DNA of 64,000 nt. Origin: Vreelandella azerica. GTDB taxonomy: Bacteria > Pseudomonadota > Gammaproteobacteria > Pseudomonadales > Halomonadaceae. Every line of letters begins with the position of its first letter. Positions within the stretch are counted from its first letter, which is position 1. The stretch spans positions 1 to 64,000 of the forward strand of contig NZ_JABFHI010000003.1 of the NCBI RefSeq assembly GCF_013112225.1. Reading direction: 5' to 3'. The translations under genes and the position numbers were made by a program. A model generated the notes under the pieces. The model saw nothing but the letters and a program-made list of their open reading frames with translations, was not told where the DNA came from and ran no database searches. This document shows, piece after piece, positions 41,509 through 50,366 of this stretch.

Positions 41509-41557
41509 TTCTAGCCACTCATTCTAGTCACTTATTCTAGTCGCTCATTCTAGCTAC
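41509..41557. repeat. 13-bp tandem repeat
   Basis: The unit TTCTAGyCrCTyA occurs three times at exact 13-base spacing (41509, 41522, 41535), followed by a partial fourth (41548). It lies between the NlpE terminator and radA. Its role is unknown; it could be a slipped-strand expansion. Confidence 0.8.
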
Positions 41558-41610
41558 ATGGGGGCTATGACCGTTTTTGAGCGACGTTGTGAAACTGCAG
41601 GAGTAAGCCA

Positions 41611-42993
41611 GTGGCCAAAGCCAAAAGCGCCTTTGTATGCACCGAGTGTGGCGCTGAGTATCGTAAATGGCAGGGGCAGTGCAGCAGTTGCCAAGAGTGG
41701 AACACCCTGAGCGAAGTGCGCCTGGCGCCTGCCCGGCCAGGGGCTGCCAGCCCTTCTGCAAGCAGTGCCGGGCGGGGCGGCTATGCCGGCGCCTTGTCCA
41801 GGGATGTTGTCGACCTTGGCAGCGTTGATTTAAGCGAAGTGCCGCGTCTCAGTTCCACCTTCAGCGAGTTTGACCGGGTGCTGGGCGGCGGCCTGGTGCC
41901 GGGATCAGCGGTCTTGCTGGGCGGGCATCCGGGAGCGGGAAAATCCACTCTACTGCTGCAGACTGCCTGCAAGCTGGCCCAGCAGCGCCGGGTCTTGTAT
42001 GTCACCGGGGAAGAGTCGCTGTCTCAGGTAGCGATGCGTGCCCATCGGTTGCAGCTGCCCACCCAGGGGTTGAAGATGCTGGCCGAAACCAGCATCGAAA
42101 CTATCCTGGCGGTTGCCGAGCGGGAAATGCCCGAAATCCTGATCATTGACTCCATCCAGACCATGCATCTGGAAGATATCAGCTCGGCCCCGGGCGGCGT
42201 GGCTCAGGTACGTGAATCTGCGGCAGCGCTGACGCGTTTTGCCAAGCATAGCAATACGGTGCTGCTGCTGGTCGGGCATGTCACCAAGGATGGCAGCCTG
42301 GCGGGACCCAAGGTGCTGGAGCATATGATTGACGCCTCCCTCTTGCTAGAAGGCGGTGCCGACTCGCGTTTTCGCACCCTACGGGGGCAGAAGAACCGCT
42401 TTGGAGCCGTCAATGAGCTGGGCGTGTTCGCGATGCTGGAGCAGGGCCTCAAGGAAGTTAAAAACCCCAGTGCTATTTTTCTCTCCCGCCAGCAGGAGCA
42501 GGCGCCGGGCAGCCTGGTGATGGTGGTCTGGGAGGGCACCCGGCCGATTCTGGTGGAAGTGCAGGCGCTGGTGGATGAATCCGCGCTGGGCAACCCGCGC
42601 CGGGTGGCCGTCGGGCTAGACCCTAACCGTCTGGCCATGCTGCTGGCGGTGCTTAACCGCCACGGCGGGCTGTTTACCGGCGATCAGGATGTGTTTCTCA
42701 ATGTGGTGGGCGGCGTTAAGGTATTGGAAACCAGCGCGGATCTGGCCGTGCTGTTGGCGGTGGTATCCAGCCTGCAGAACCGCGCCCTGCCCAAAGAGTT
42801 GGTAGTATTCGGTGAGGTGGGGTTGTCCGGTGAAATACGCCCGGTGCCCAGCGGCCAGGAGCGGATCAGCGAAGCGGCCAAGCATGGTTTTACCCGTGCG
42901 ATAGTGCCGCGCTCCAATGCGCCCAAAAAGGCACCGCAAGGCATGGAGGTGATTGCGGTTGATAAGCTCTCCGACGCGCTCGAAGCCCTGTAA
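41611..42993 (+). CDS. radA: DNA repair protein RadA
   Basis: This 460-residue recombination helicase extends D-loops with RecA. The N-terminal four-Cys zinc motif is CTECGAEYRKWQGQCSSC. The Walker A motif is GGHPGAGKSTLL, the signature KNRFGAVNELGVF is present, and a Lon-like C-terminal domain ends the protein. The start is GTG at 41611 and the length is normal. It begins after the 13-bp tandem repeat and precedes selD. Confidence 0.96.
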   Translation: MAKAKSAFVCTECGAEYRKWQGQCSSCQEWNTLSEVRLAPARPGAASPSASSAGRGGYAGALSRDVVDLGSVDLSEVPRLSSTFSEFDRVLGGGLVPGSAVLLGGHPGAGKSTLLLQTACKLAQQRRVLYVTGEESLSQVAMRAHRLQLPTQGLKMLAETSIETILAVAEREMPEILIIDSIQTMHLEDISSAPGGVAQVRESAAALTRFAKHSNTVLLLVGHVTKDGSLAGPKVLEHMIDASLLLEGGADSRFRTLRGQKNRFGAVNELGVFAMLEQGLKEVKNPSAIFLSRQQEQAPGSLVMVVWEGTRPILVEVQALVDESALGNPRRVAVGLDPNRLAMLLAVLNRHGGLFTGDQDVFLNVVGGVKVLETSADLAVLLAVVSSLQNRALPKELVVFGEVGLSGEIRPVPSGQERISEAAKHGFTRAIVPRSNAPKKAPQGMEVIAVDKLSDALEAL

Positions 42994-43081
42994 CCTTGGG
43001 GTGAAAGAGGTTTTCAGGAAAGGTTATCAGGCATTGGACCTGAGGTAGACTGATAAAATATTTGGTAATGGAGACAACGCC

Positions 43082-44119
43082 ATGCATAACATTCGCTTGA
43101 CGCAATACAGCCACGGGGCTGGCTGTGGCTGCAAGATTGCCCCCGATGTGCTGGATGGTATCCTCGCCAAGGCTGGGCCGCCTGCAGGCGGTGAGCGTCT
43201 GATTGTAGGTAATCAGGGGCGTGAGGATGCCGCCGTCTATGATCTGGGCGATGGTCGCGGCATGATCGCCACCACTGATTTTTTCATGCCGATTGTTGAT
43301 GACCCCTTTGATTTTGGCCGCATAGCGGCAACCAATGCGATAAGCGATGTGTTTGCCATGGGCGGTACGCCCGTGATGGCGCTTGGCATTCTCGGCTGGC
43401 CGCTGGATAAACTCTCGGCTGAGGTCGCCGGAGATGTGCTGGCAGGCGCTCAGGCGGTATGCCGCCAACTGGGCGTGGCTCTGGCGGGTGGCCATTCGAT
43501 TGATGCGCCAGAGCCTATTTTCGGCCTGGCAGTCAATGGCCTGGTGGCGCTGGATCAGCTCAAGCTCAACAGCGGCGCCAAGCCGGGAGATCTCCTCTAC
43601 CTGACCAAGCCGATTGGTGTGGGCATGCTGACCACTGCCGAGAAGCGCGGTCTGGTAGAGCCGGGGCATGAAAACCTGGCCCGGGAAACCATGCTGGCTT
43701 CCAACCGTATTGGCGTTGATCTGGCCAAGGTAAGCGGTGTACATGCCATGACCGACGTGACCGGCTTTGGCCTGGCAGGCCACCTGGCCGAGCTGTGCGG
43801 TGCCAGTCAGGTGCGGGCGAAGATTGATTTTCGCAAGCTGCCGCGTCTTGCTGAAGCAGAAGGCTATCGCCGTCAGGGGGCGATACCCGGTGGCACCCTG
43901 CGCAATCGTCAGGCGCTGGGCGATGCCTTGCCTGCCATGGATGAATCCCACTGGCAGTGGCTGTGCGACCCGCAGACCTCGGGAGGCTTGCTGGTGGCCG
44001 TTGACCCGGCCTGGCAGGATGACGTGGAGCGTATCGGCCGCCAGCATGGCCTGGCGTTAAAAGCTTTTGGTAGCCTGTCTGCCCAGGACGGGCCAGCGTT
44101 AATCGAGGTGATCGGGTGA
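43082..44119 (+). CDS. selD: Selenide, water dikinase
   Basis: This 345-residue enzyme makes selenophosphate from selenide and ATP. The N-terminal active-site stretch SHGAGCGCKIAPDVLDGIL has Cys, not selenocysteine, at the catalytic place. The AIRS-fold elements DFFMPIVDDPFDFGRIAATN and GHSIDAPEPIFGLAVNG follow. Its stop overlaps the selU start as GTGA. With selU and without selA or selB in the window, selenophosphate would feed tRNA selenouridine. Confidence 0.96.
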   Translation: MHNIRLTQYSHGAGCGCKIAPDVLDGILAKAGPPAGGERLIVGNQGREDAAVYDLGDGRGMIATTDFFMPIVDDPFDFGRIAATNAISDVFAMGGTPVMALGILGWPLDKLSAEVAGDVLAGAQAVCRQLGVALAGGHSIDAPEPIFGLAVNGLVALDQLKLNSGAKPGDLLYLTKPIGVGMLTTAEKRGLVEPGHENLARETMLASNRIGVDLAKVSGVHAMTDVTGFGLAGHLAELCGASQVRAKIDFRKLPRLAEAEGYRRQGAIPGGTLRNRQALGDALPAMDESHWQWLCDPQTSGGLLVAVDPAWQDDVERIGRQHGLALKAFGSLSAQDGPALIEVIG

Positions 44120-45240
44120 GCTTGCCGACCATCTTGCCAACGCTAGAGGCGGATACCGCGCTGATCAGTGACGAGCGCCCGCTGATTGATGTGCGCGCGC
44201 CGGTGGAGTTTGCCCAGGGTGCCTTGCCCGGTGCGGTCAATCTGCCCTTGATGAATGACGATGAGCGCCATCAGGTGGGTATCGCCTATAAGGAAGAGGG
44301 CCAGGCGGCAGCAATTGCGCTGGGCGAAACGCTGGTCAGCGGGGCAGTCAAGGCCGCGCGGGTTGATGCCTGGCGCAGCTACGTGGAACAGCATCCGGAG
44401 GCAGTACTCTACTGCTTTCGCGGTGGGCTACGTTCGCAGATTGCCCAGCAGTGGCTGGCCGAGGCCGGTGTGCTGCGCCCGCGTATTGCCGGTGGCTGGA
44501 AAGCGCTGCGCCACAACCTGACCGCCCGTGTGGAGAGCGCTGCCCAGCAGCCCATGGTGATCATCAGCGGGTTAACTGGCTGCGCCAAAACCGTGCTGAT
44601 CAACCAGCTGGAAGAAAGCGTGGATCTGGAAGCCATGGCCCGTCACAAGGGCTCTGCCTTTGGCCGCTCGCCGGAGCCGCCGCCCGCGCAGATAGATTTT
44701 GAACATGCTTTGGCCAAGCGCCTGCTTGGCCTGCCAGGGCCTTTGGTCATCGAAGATGAATCGCGCCAGATCGGCAGCGTCAATGTACCGCTGACCTTCT
44801 GGCAGGCCATGGAGACGGCGCCGCGAATCCGCGTTGAAATGCCTCTGGACTGGCGCCTTGCCCAGTTGATTCAGGATTACATTATCGACCTGGAGCAGGC
44901 CTATACCCAGCTTGTGGGGGCAGAGGAGGGCTGGCAGCGTATGCAGCAACAGCTGGGCAATGCCCTGGTGCGCCTGAAAAAGCGCCTGGGCGATGCGCGT
45001 CTCAAGCGCTTGCAGCGCATGCAGGCACTGGCCTTTGCCGCCCACGAACAGGGCGACCGCGAGGCGCATGAAGCCTGGTTGGCGCCGCTGTTGACCGAAT
45101 ACTATGACCCCTTGTACCGCTATCATCTGCAGCGCCAGCAGGAAGCTGGCGCGCTGGAATACTATGTGGGCGATTGGGAAAGCTGTCTGGCAGCTACCCG
45201 ACAATGGCTAGCAGAACAACAGCAGGCGCTAGGCCGCTGA
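44116..45240 (+). CDS. selU: tRNA 2-selenouridine synthase
   Basis: This 374-residue enzyme (also MnmH) replaces sulfur in the wobble 2-thiouridine of Lys, Glu and Gln tRNAs with selenium. The N-terminal rhodanese domain carries the catalytic Cys in LYCFRGGLRSQIAQQW. The P-loop is GLTGCAKTVLI. A GTG start overlaps selD, so the two are translated together. It ends 12 bases inside the convergent amidotransferase gene. Confidence 0.95.
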   Translation: MSLPTILPTLEADTALISDERPLIDVRAPVEFAQGALPGAVNLPLMNDDERHQVGIAYKEEGQAAAIALGETLVSGAVKAARVDAWRSYVEQHPEAVLYCFRGGLRSQIAQQWLAEAGVLRPRIAGGWKALRHNLTARVESAAQQPMVIISGLTGCAKTVLINQLEESVDLEAMARHKGSAFGRSPEPPPAQIDFEHALAKRLLGLPGPLVIEDESRQIGSVNVPLTFWQAMETAPRIRVEMPLDWRLAQLIQDYIIDLEQAYTQLVGAEEGWQRMQQQLGNALVRLKKRLGDARLKRLQRMQALAFAAHEQGDREAHEAWLAPLLTEYYDPLYRYHLQRQQEAGALEYYVGDWESCLAATRQWLAEQQQALGR

Positions 45241-45919
45241 GGTGCTGCGCAGCCACTGGGTCAGCACCCGGTCAAGCAAGGGCGCCAGATGGGTAAACCG
45301 CTTGGGCGTGGCAAAAATCTCCTCATCGTCCTGCATGTAGTCGTTGCGCCCCGGCGGCGTTGGTGGGTATTCCATCAGGCTGGCCGCGCTGGATTGAGTG
45401 ACTTCCAGATGGCATAACAGCCCCACCACCCGGCCTGCATCCCAGGCAAAGCCCTGCAGCGGTGCTGCCGGGCTTCCGCCCAGCGGCAGGGCATAATCCG
45501 GCAGGCTGAACACCTGGCGGTGCCACATAAAGGCATCAAAATGCTCGGGCAGGTCAAAAGGGCTGTCGTCGGCCAGGGTGATCTTATGCCAGCCGGTTTC
45601 CGGGTAGGTGCCCGGCGCACTGATAGCCCCTAGCACAAGGGCTATATAATGGGCGCCAAGGCCAATGCCCAGCAGGGGCTTCTGGCTATCGACCAGACGC
45701 TGGATCAGTTTGTCTTCTGCCTTGTACCAGGCAGGGGGGCTCGTTAAGCAGAGTTTCTGGCCCATCAAGTACGATCAGCGCATCGCAGTCACTTGGGCGG
45801 GGCGCCAGCTCTCCGTCATACAGATGAAAGACCGTAAAGCTGTGCCCCATACTGGTCAACCAGTCGGTAATTCGTGCGGGGCAATGCGCCGGGCCGTGCT
45901 GTAGCAGATGAATATGCAT
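45229..45919 (-). CDS. Class I glutamine amidotransferase-like protein, degenerate active site (one frameshift)
   Basis: This protein of about 230 residues starts at 45919 (MHIHLLQHGPAHCPARITDW) with AGGAG upstream. One base too many in the G run at 45734-45739 breaks it; removing it gives LLNEPPAWYKAEDKLIQRLV. The fold is that of GMP-synthase-type amidotransferases, with FMWHRQVF and CHLEVT still present. The nucleophile motif reads LGIGLGAHYIA where LGICLGAQ is expected, so the catalytic Cys is Gly. It may be inactive or do something else, or the base may be a sequencing error. Confidence 0.75.
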
Positions 45920-46134
45920 GGTAATCTCCTCGCCGGCCAAAACGTAACAAGGTGCTGCCGTCGTGCGGCAGGGGTGAGACAATAGCGCATCGCGGGTGCG
46001 TCACCAACCCGGATAGTGGCAGCGTCGCATAAAAAACCTGTTGGAATAAATGCCTTTTTGGGCACCCGATACGTTAAAGTCAGGCGCTTTTTATCAGGTT
46101 CGTTTCCTCAAGCTCGTTTTCTCAGGATTGATTC

Positions 46135-46728
46135 ATGGCTTCCAAATCCCCCGGTTTTTACCAGCAACTCCAGCAGCTGCCCTTATTTGCACAGCAGGCC
46201 TTTATGGCTGCACTGTGCGAACGGCTGATGCCGAACTATGCGCTGTATGCACAAACCACTGGGCAGGGCGATCTACACACCTTGCGCACGGTGCTTAACC
46301 TGGTCTGGGAGCAATTGAGCGTACGCGGTGCCTCGATTGACTTTGCTCGTCAGGCGGAAAAACTCGCTGAGTGTGAGCCGCCAGAAGGCGATGAAAGCTT
46401 TGGTGCCCGCCGGGCGCTGGATACAGTGGTCTCGGTGTCCTCGATTCTGGATACCCTGCAGGGGGAAGCGCCGGAAGCCGTGCTGGATGTCAGCCGCACC
46501 TCGCGGGCGGGCGTGCGCGCCTTTATCGAGCTGACTGAAGGTGAGGAAGACGCCCAGAAACTGGCGCTGCTGATTCGCGACCATCCCCTGACGGAAGATG
46601 AAAACAACTTCCAGGATGCGGTGCTTGATGCGGCCTCACAGCCGCTGGATGCCGCCGCGCTAAAGGCCCTGCGCCAGCTTGGGCGCAACGAAGGTATCAG
46701 CAATCTGGGGCTGTCACTGGAAGAGTGA
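46135..46728 (+). CDS. yjaG: YjaG family protein (DUF416)
   Basis: This 197-residue soluble helical protein matches DUF416: FYQQLQQLPLFAQQAFMAAL, LMPNYALYAQTTGQGD and LDTVVSVSSILDTLQGE are recognisable. The function is unknown. It is a single gene, convergent with hisF. No signal peptide or membrane segment is present. Confidence 0.83.
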   Translation: MASKSPGFYQQLQQLPLFAQQAFMAALCERLMPNYALYAQTTGQGDLHTLRTVLNLVWEQLSVRGASIDFARQAEKLAECEPPEGDESFGARRALDTVVSVSSILDTLQGEAPEAVLDVSRTSRAGVRAFIELTEGEEDAQKLALLIRDHPLTEDENNFQDAVLDAASQPLDAAALKALRQLGRNEGISNLGLSLEE

Positions 46729-46778
46729 CGCCCCGACCTTCAATCTTCACACAACACTGTTTTCACACAACATTGTCT

Positions 46779-47552
46779 TCACAGACGCATTTCAATGCCG
46801 CGTTCTGCCATATAGCGCTTGGCTTCAGGAATGGTGTATTCGCCAAAGTGGAAGATGCTGGCGGCCAGTACCGCATCCGCGCCGCCCTTGATAACGCCAT
46901 CGACCAGGTGATCCAGATTGCCCACACCACCTGAGGCAATCACCGGTACGCTGACCGCTTCGGCAATCGCATGGGTCACGCCCAGGTCAAAGCCGCTCTT
47001 GGTGCCATCGCGATCCATGCTGGTCAGCAGCAGCTCGCCTGCGCCGTACTCCACCATCTTTTTGGCCCATTCGACCGCATCCAGGCCGGTAGGGCGGCGC
47101 CCGCCATGGGTGAAGATCTCCCAGCGCGGCGTTTCGCCTTCCTTGGAGACCTGTTTAGCATCAATCGCGACCACAATGCACTGGCTGCCAAAGCGTTCCG
47201 CCGCTTCACGCACAAATTCCGGGTTGGTCACGGCGGCGGTGTTGATGGATACCTTGTCGGCCCCGGCATTGAGCATGGTGCGAATGTCGTCGCAGCTACG
47301 AATGCCGCCGCCAACGGTCAGCGGAATAAACACCTCGCCAGCAATTCGCTCGACCATCTCGACCGTGGTATCGCGGTCTTCGTGGCTGGCGGTGATATCC
47401 AGAAAAGTAATTTCATCGGCACCCTGCTGGTTGTAGCGCTGGGCAATTTCCACTGGGTCACCAGCATCGCGGATGCCAATGAAATTGACGCCCTTGACCA
47501 CGCGCCCGCCATCGACGTCCAGGCAAGGGATAATACGCTTGGCAAGACTCAT
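46779..47552 (-). CDS. hisF: Imidazole glycerol phosphate synthase subunit HisF
   Basis: This 257-residue TIM barrel is the cyclase subunit of the HisH-HisF complex and converts PRFAR to imidazole glycerol phosphate and AICAR. The N-terminal [19 protein letters not shown] has the catalytic Asp11 region, and the second catalytic Asp is in [15 protein letters not shown]. It is the last gene of hisB-hisH-hisA-hisF, and its start overlaps hisA by four bases (ATGA). Confidence 0.97.
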   Translation of the reverse strand: MSLAKRIIPCLDVDGGRVVKGVNFIGIRDAGDPVEIAQRYNQQGADEITFLDITASHEDRDTTVEMVERIAGEVFIPLTVGGGIRSCDDIRTMLNAGADKVSINTAAVTNPEFVREAAERFGSQCIVVAIDAKQVSKEGETPRWEIFTHGGRRPTGLDAVEWAKKMVEYGAGELLLTSMDRDGTKSGFDLGVTHAIAEAVSVPVIASGGVGNLDHLVDGVIKGGADAVLAASIFHFGEYTIPEAKRYMAERGIEMRL

Positions 47553-48295
47553 GCCCGGCCTCCTGTCAGCTGATCGCTCAATTGCTGGGCTTCGGTGACG
47601 TCCAGGCTGCCCTCATAGATGGCGCGGCCGGTAATGGCCCCCAGAATGCCGCTGTCAGCCACTTCGCAGAGTGCCTTGATGTCATCCAGGTTGGTAACGC
47701 CGCCTGAGGCAATCACCGGCAGGCCGCCTTCTCGGGCAAGGGCGGCGGTGGCTTCGACATTAACCCCTTGCATCATGCCGTCCCGGGCGATATCGGTGTA
47801 GACAATCGATGAGACGCCGTCATCGGCAAAGCGCTTGGCAAGCTCGGTGGCTTTCAGGGTGGAGACTTCAGCCCAGCCGTCAGTGGCGACATAGCCATCC
47901 TTGGCATCCAGGCCAACAATCACATGGCCGGGGAAGGCGCGGCACATCTCACCCACAAAATCGGGCTCCTTGACGGCTTTGGTGCCAATAATGACGTAGG
48001 AAACCCCAGCGGCCAGGTAGTGTTCGATGGTCTCTGCACTGCGGATGCCACCGCCAATCTGGATGGGCAGGTCCGGGTAGGCCCGGGCGATGGCCGTCAC
48101 TGCCTCACCATTGACCGGCTTGCCTTCAAAGGCACCGTTAAGGTCGACCAAGTGCAGACGACGGGCGCCGGCTTTTACCCAGCGGGCGGCCATGGCAACC
48201 GGATCATCACCGTAGGAGGTGGCGTCGTCCATGCGGCCTTGCTTGAGGCGTACACACTGGCCATCTTTCAGGTCGATAGCGGGAATAACTAACAT
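47549..48295 (-). CDS. hisA: Phosphoribosylformimino-AICAR ribotide isomerase HisA
   Basis: This 248-residue TIM barrel catalyses the isomerisation that feeds His[21 protein letters not shown] has the catalytic Asp8, and [18 protein letters not shown] has the second catalytic Asp. It lies 33 bases after hisH and overlaps hisF. The length is normal. Confidence 0.97.
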   Translation of the reverse strand: MLVIPAIDLKDGQCVRLKQGRMDDATSYGDDPVAMAARWVKAGARRLHLVDLNGAFEGKPVNGEAVTAIARAYPDLPIQIGGGIRSAETIEHYLAAGVSYVIIGTKAVKEPDFVGEMCRAFPGHVIVGLDAKDGYVATDGWAEVSTLKATELAKRFADDGVSSIVYTDIARDGMMQGVNVEATAALAREGGLPVIASGGVTNLDDIKALCEVADSGILGAITGRAIYEGSLDVTEAQQLSDQLTGGRA

Positions 48296-48328
48296 GATAG
48301 TGTCCTTGTCAGCGCCGTCAGGAGGCGT

Positions 48329-48969
48329 TCAGGGTGTCCAGGTAACAAAATTTTCCAGCAGGCGCAGGCCTGCACGAGAGCTTTTTCCGGGTGGAACTGC
48401 ACCGCAAAGGTCGACTCACGGCCAATCGCCACATGAGCCGTTGCCCTGCCGTATTGAGTGGTGCCGAACACCTCGGTGTCGTTGCTGGCGTCTACATAGA
48501 AGCTGTGGACGAAATAGAAGTGCTCCTGATTGTCGATACCTGCCCACAGCGGGTGCTCATGATGTTGCTCAACCAGGTTCCAGCCCATATGGGGTACTTT
48601 CAGGCGCTGATCATGGTCATCGCGCATATCGGCAGGAAAGCATCGCACGTTGCCTTTGAAAACGCCCAGGCAACCAATGCCGCCGTTCTCTTCGCTGTGC
48701 TCCAGCAGCATCTGCTGGCCAACGCAGATACCCAGTAGCGGCTTGGCCTGGCGCGTCAGGATATCTTCCACCAGCCCGCGCAGCTCGGTGCGTTCAAGCT
48801 CACCCACACAATCACGGATGGCACCTTGCCCTGGTAATACCAGGCGGGTGGCGCCGAGAATACGCCGAGGATCACGAGTGATCACGACGTTTTCATGGGT
48901 AACGTGCTCCAGCGCCTTGGCCACGGAGTGCAGGTTACCCATCCCGTAATCGATGACGGCAATTGTCAT
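48329..48969 (-). CDS. hisH: Imidazole glycerol phosphate synthase subunit HisH (one frameshift)
   Basis: This glutaminase subunit is about 213 residues long. It starts at 48969 with MTIAVIDYGMGNLHSVAKAL and has the nucleophile Cys in PLLGICVGQQMLLEH and the His/Glu pair in VQFHPEK. The frame breaks in the T run at 48382-48386. One added base gives HPEKSSRAGLRLLENFVTWT and a stop at 48329, the usual end. It is ten bases after hisB. HisH supplies ammonia to HisF. Confidence 0.95.
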
Positions 48970-48979
48970 AAAACGCTCC

Positions 48980-49573
48980 TTATAAACACCCTTTGGTGGA
49001 CGGCATCTGACCCGCCATACGCGGATCCTCGGACACGGCCATACGCAGGGCGCGGCCAAAGGCCTTGAAAATGGTTTCTGCCTGATGGTGGGCGTTAAAC
49101 CCTTTGAGATTATCGATGTGCAGGGTCACGCGGGCGTGATTGACAAACCCCTGGAAGAACTCTGAGAACAGCTGAGTGTCCAATCGGCCAATCGTATCCC
49201 GGGTGAAATCCGCATCCATATAAAGCCCGGGACGACCGGAGAAATCGACCACTACCCGTGAAAGGGCCTCATCCAGCGGTACATAGGCATGGCCGTAACG
49301 GTAAATGCCACGCTTGTCGCCAATCGCCTCGTGGAAGGCCTGGCCCAGGGTAATGCCGAGATCTTCCATCGTATGGTGGTCATCAATGTGCAGGTCGCCC
49401 TTGGCATTGATCGCCATGTCGATCATACCGTGACGGGCGACCTGATCGAGCATATGGTCTAGAAACGGGATGCCGGTTTCACAGTTCAGTTGCCCTTCGC
49501 CATCCAGATTGATGGTGACCTTTATCTGGGTTTCCTTGGTGTCACGGCTGACCGTGGCAGTACGCGCTGACAT
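48980..49573 (-). CDS. hisB: Imidazoleglycerol-phosphate dehydratase HisB
   Basis: This 197-residue monofunctional enzyme catalyses the sixth step of histidine synthesis. Its Mn-binding motifs are seen in [31 protein letters not shown] and [20 protein letters not shown]. The ATG at 49573 has AGGAGAA upstream. It is the first gene of the minus-strand hisBHAF group. No leader peptide with a His run was seen upstream. Confidence 0.97.
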   Translation of the reverse strand: MSARTATVSRDTKETQIKVTINLDGEGQLNCETGIPFLDHMLDQVARHGMIDMAINAKGDLHIDDHHTMEDLGITLGQAFHEAIGDKRGIYRYGHAYVPLDEALSRVVVDFSGRPGLYMDADFTRDTIGRLDTQLFSEFFQGFVNHARVTLHIDNLKGFNAHHQAETIFKAFGRALRMAVSEDPRMAGQMPSTKGCL

Positions 49574-49790
49574 AACTTCTCCTGCGCTTGAGCGCATGTT
49601 AGGTGCTAGCCGCCGTTCCCTGTAGCGTTTGATCTAAGCGGCAACCAGCGGATAAATCGGATAAAGCCAAAGGCAAAACCACTATTATAGTGAATCGGCC
49701 TGCCCATCCGCTACAATGCGTGTGATAACCAGCGCTCACGATTGCCACAATAAAAGCAGCAAGATTGCCCAGGCCAAGAGGAACTCCAGC

Positions 49791-50273
49791 ATGCCGGTGA
49801 CACTACAGATCGTTGATCAAGCCAAATGGGACGCCGATTCTCAGACCCAACTGGACTTGGTGCGCATCTATCATGACGCACCGCAGGAAAGGATACCTGC
49901 TGAAACGGTTGAATCCTTTATTGATCAACACCTGAACGCGCAACATTGCTTTGGCTGCGCGCATTTTAATGACCGTCTGCTCGGAGCAGTAACCATGGTA
50001 AAAGGGCCAGACGGTGCCTGGTGGCTTTCCGATTTATGCGTTCGCAAGACAACACGTCGGCGTGGGGTCGGCTCACGACTGATGGCGCTATTGGCTGAGT
50101 GGTCAATGCGCCAGAATAGCATTTTACGCATTGAAACAACCACATTGCCGATGGCTGACCGCATGCTGGTTTCCAAGCTGGGTTATCGGCAGGTGGACGC
50201 CTCGGCCAAGGCGTCTGGAGTGCCCGCTGGCATCGATTATGTCGAGCTTTCCCTGGCATCATCCCGTCAATAG
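49791..50273 (+). CDS. PanZ/PanM-like GNAT protein (acetyl-CoA sensor)
   Basis: This 160-residue GNAT-fold protein shows LVRIYHDAPQERIPAETV, CFGCAHFNDRLLGAVTMVKG and the acetyl-CoA motif LCVRKTTRRRGVGSRLM. It resembles PanZ (PanM), which activates aspartate decarboxylase PanD and reports acetyl-CoA, but it is longer than the E. coli protein. A generic acetyltransferase is the alternative. The ATG at 49791 has GAGGA about nine bases upstream. It is divergent from hisB. Confidence 0.6.
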   Translation: MPVTLQIVDQAKWDADSQTQLDLVRIYHDAPQERIPAETVESFIDQHLNAQHCFGCAHFNDRLLGAVTMVKGPDGAWWLSDLCVRKTTRRRGVGSRLMALLAEWSMRQNSILRIETTTLPMADRMLVSKLGYRQVDASAKASGVPAGIDYVELSLASSRQ

Positions 50274-50366
50274 TCACAACGGCTTGGGTTGGTTTTTAAC
50301 ACTATGAGTTTTCAGCACTGAAGCGATAACGATCGCTCTTGATCAAACCCAGAAGGGAACAGGGTA

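Noticed and set aside
42890..44047. 385-codon open frame antisense to selD
   Set aside because: It covers selD and the radA end on the other strand; both of those are certain.
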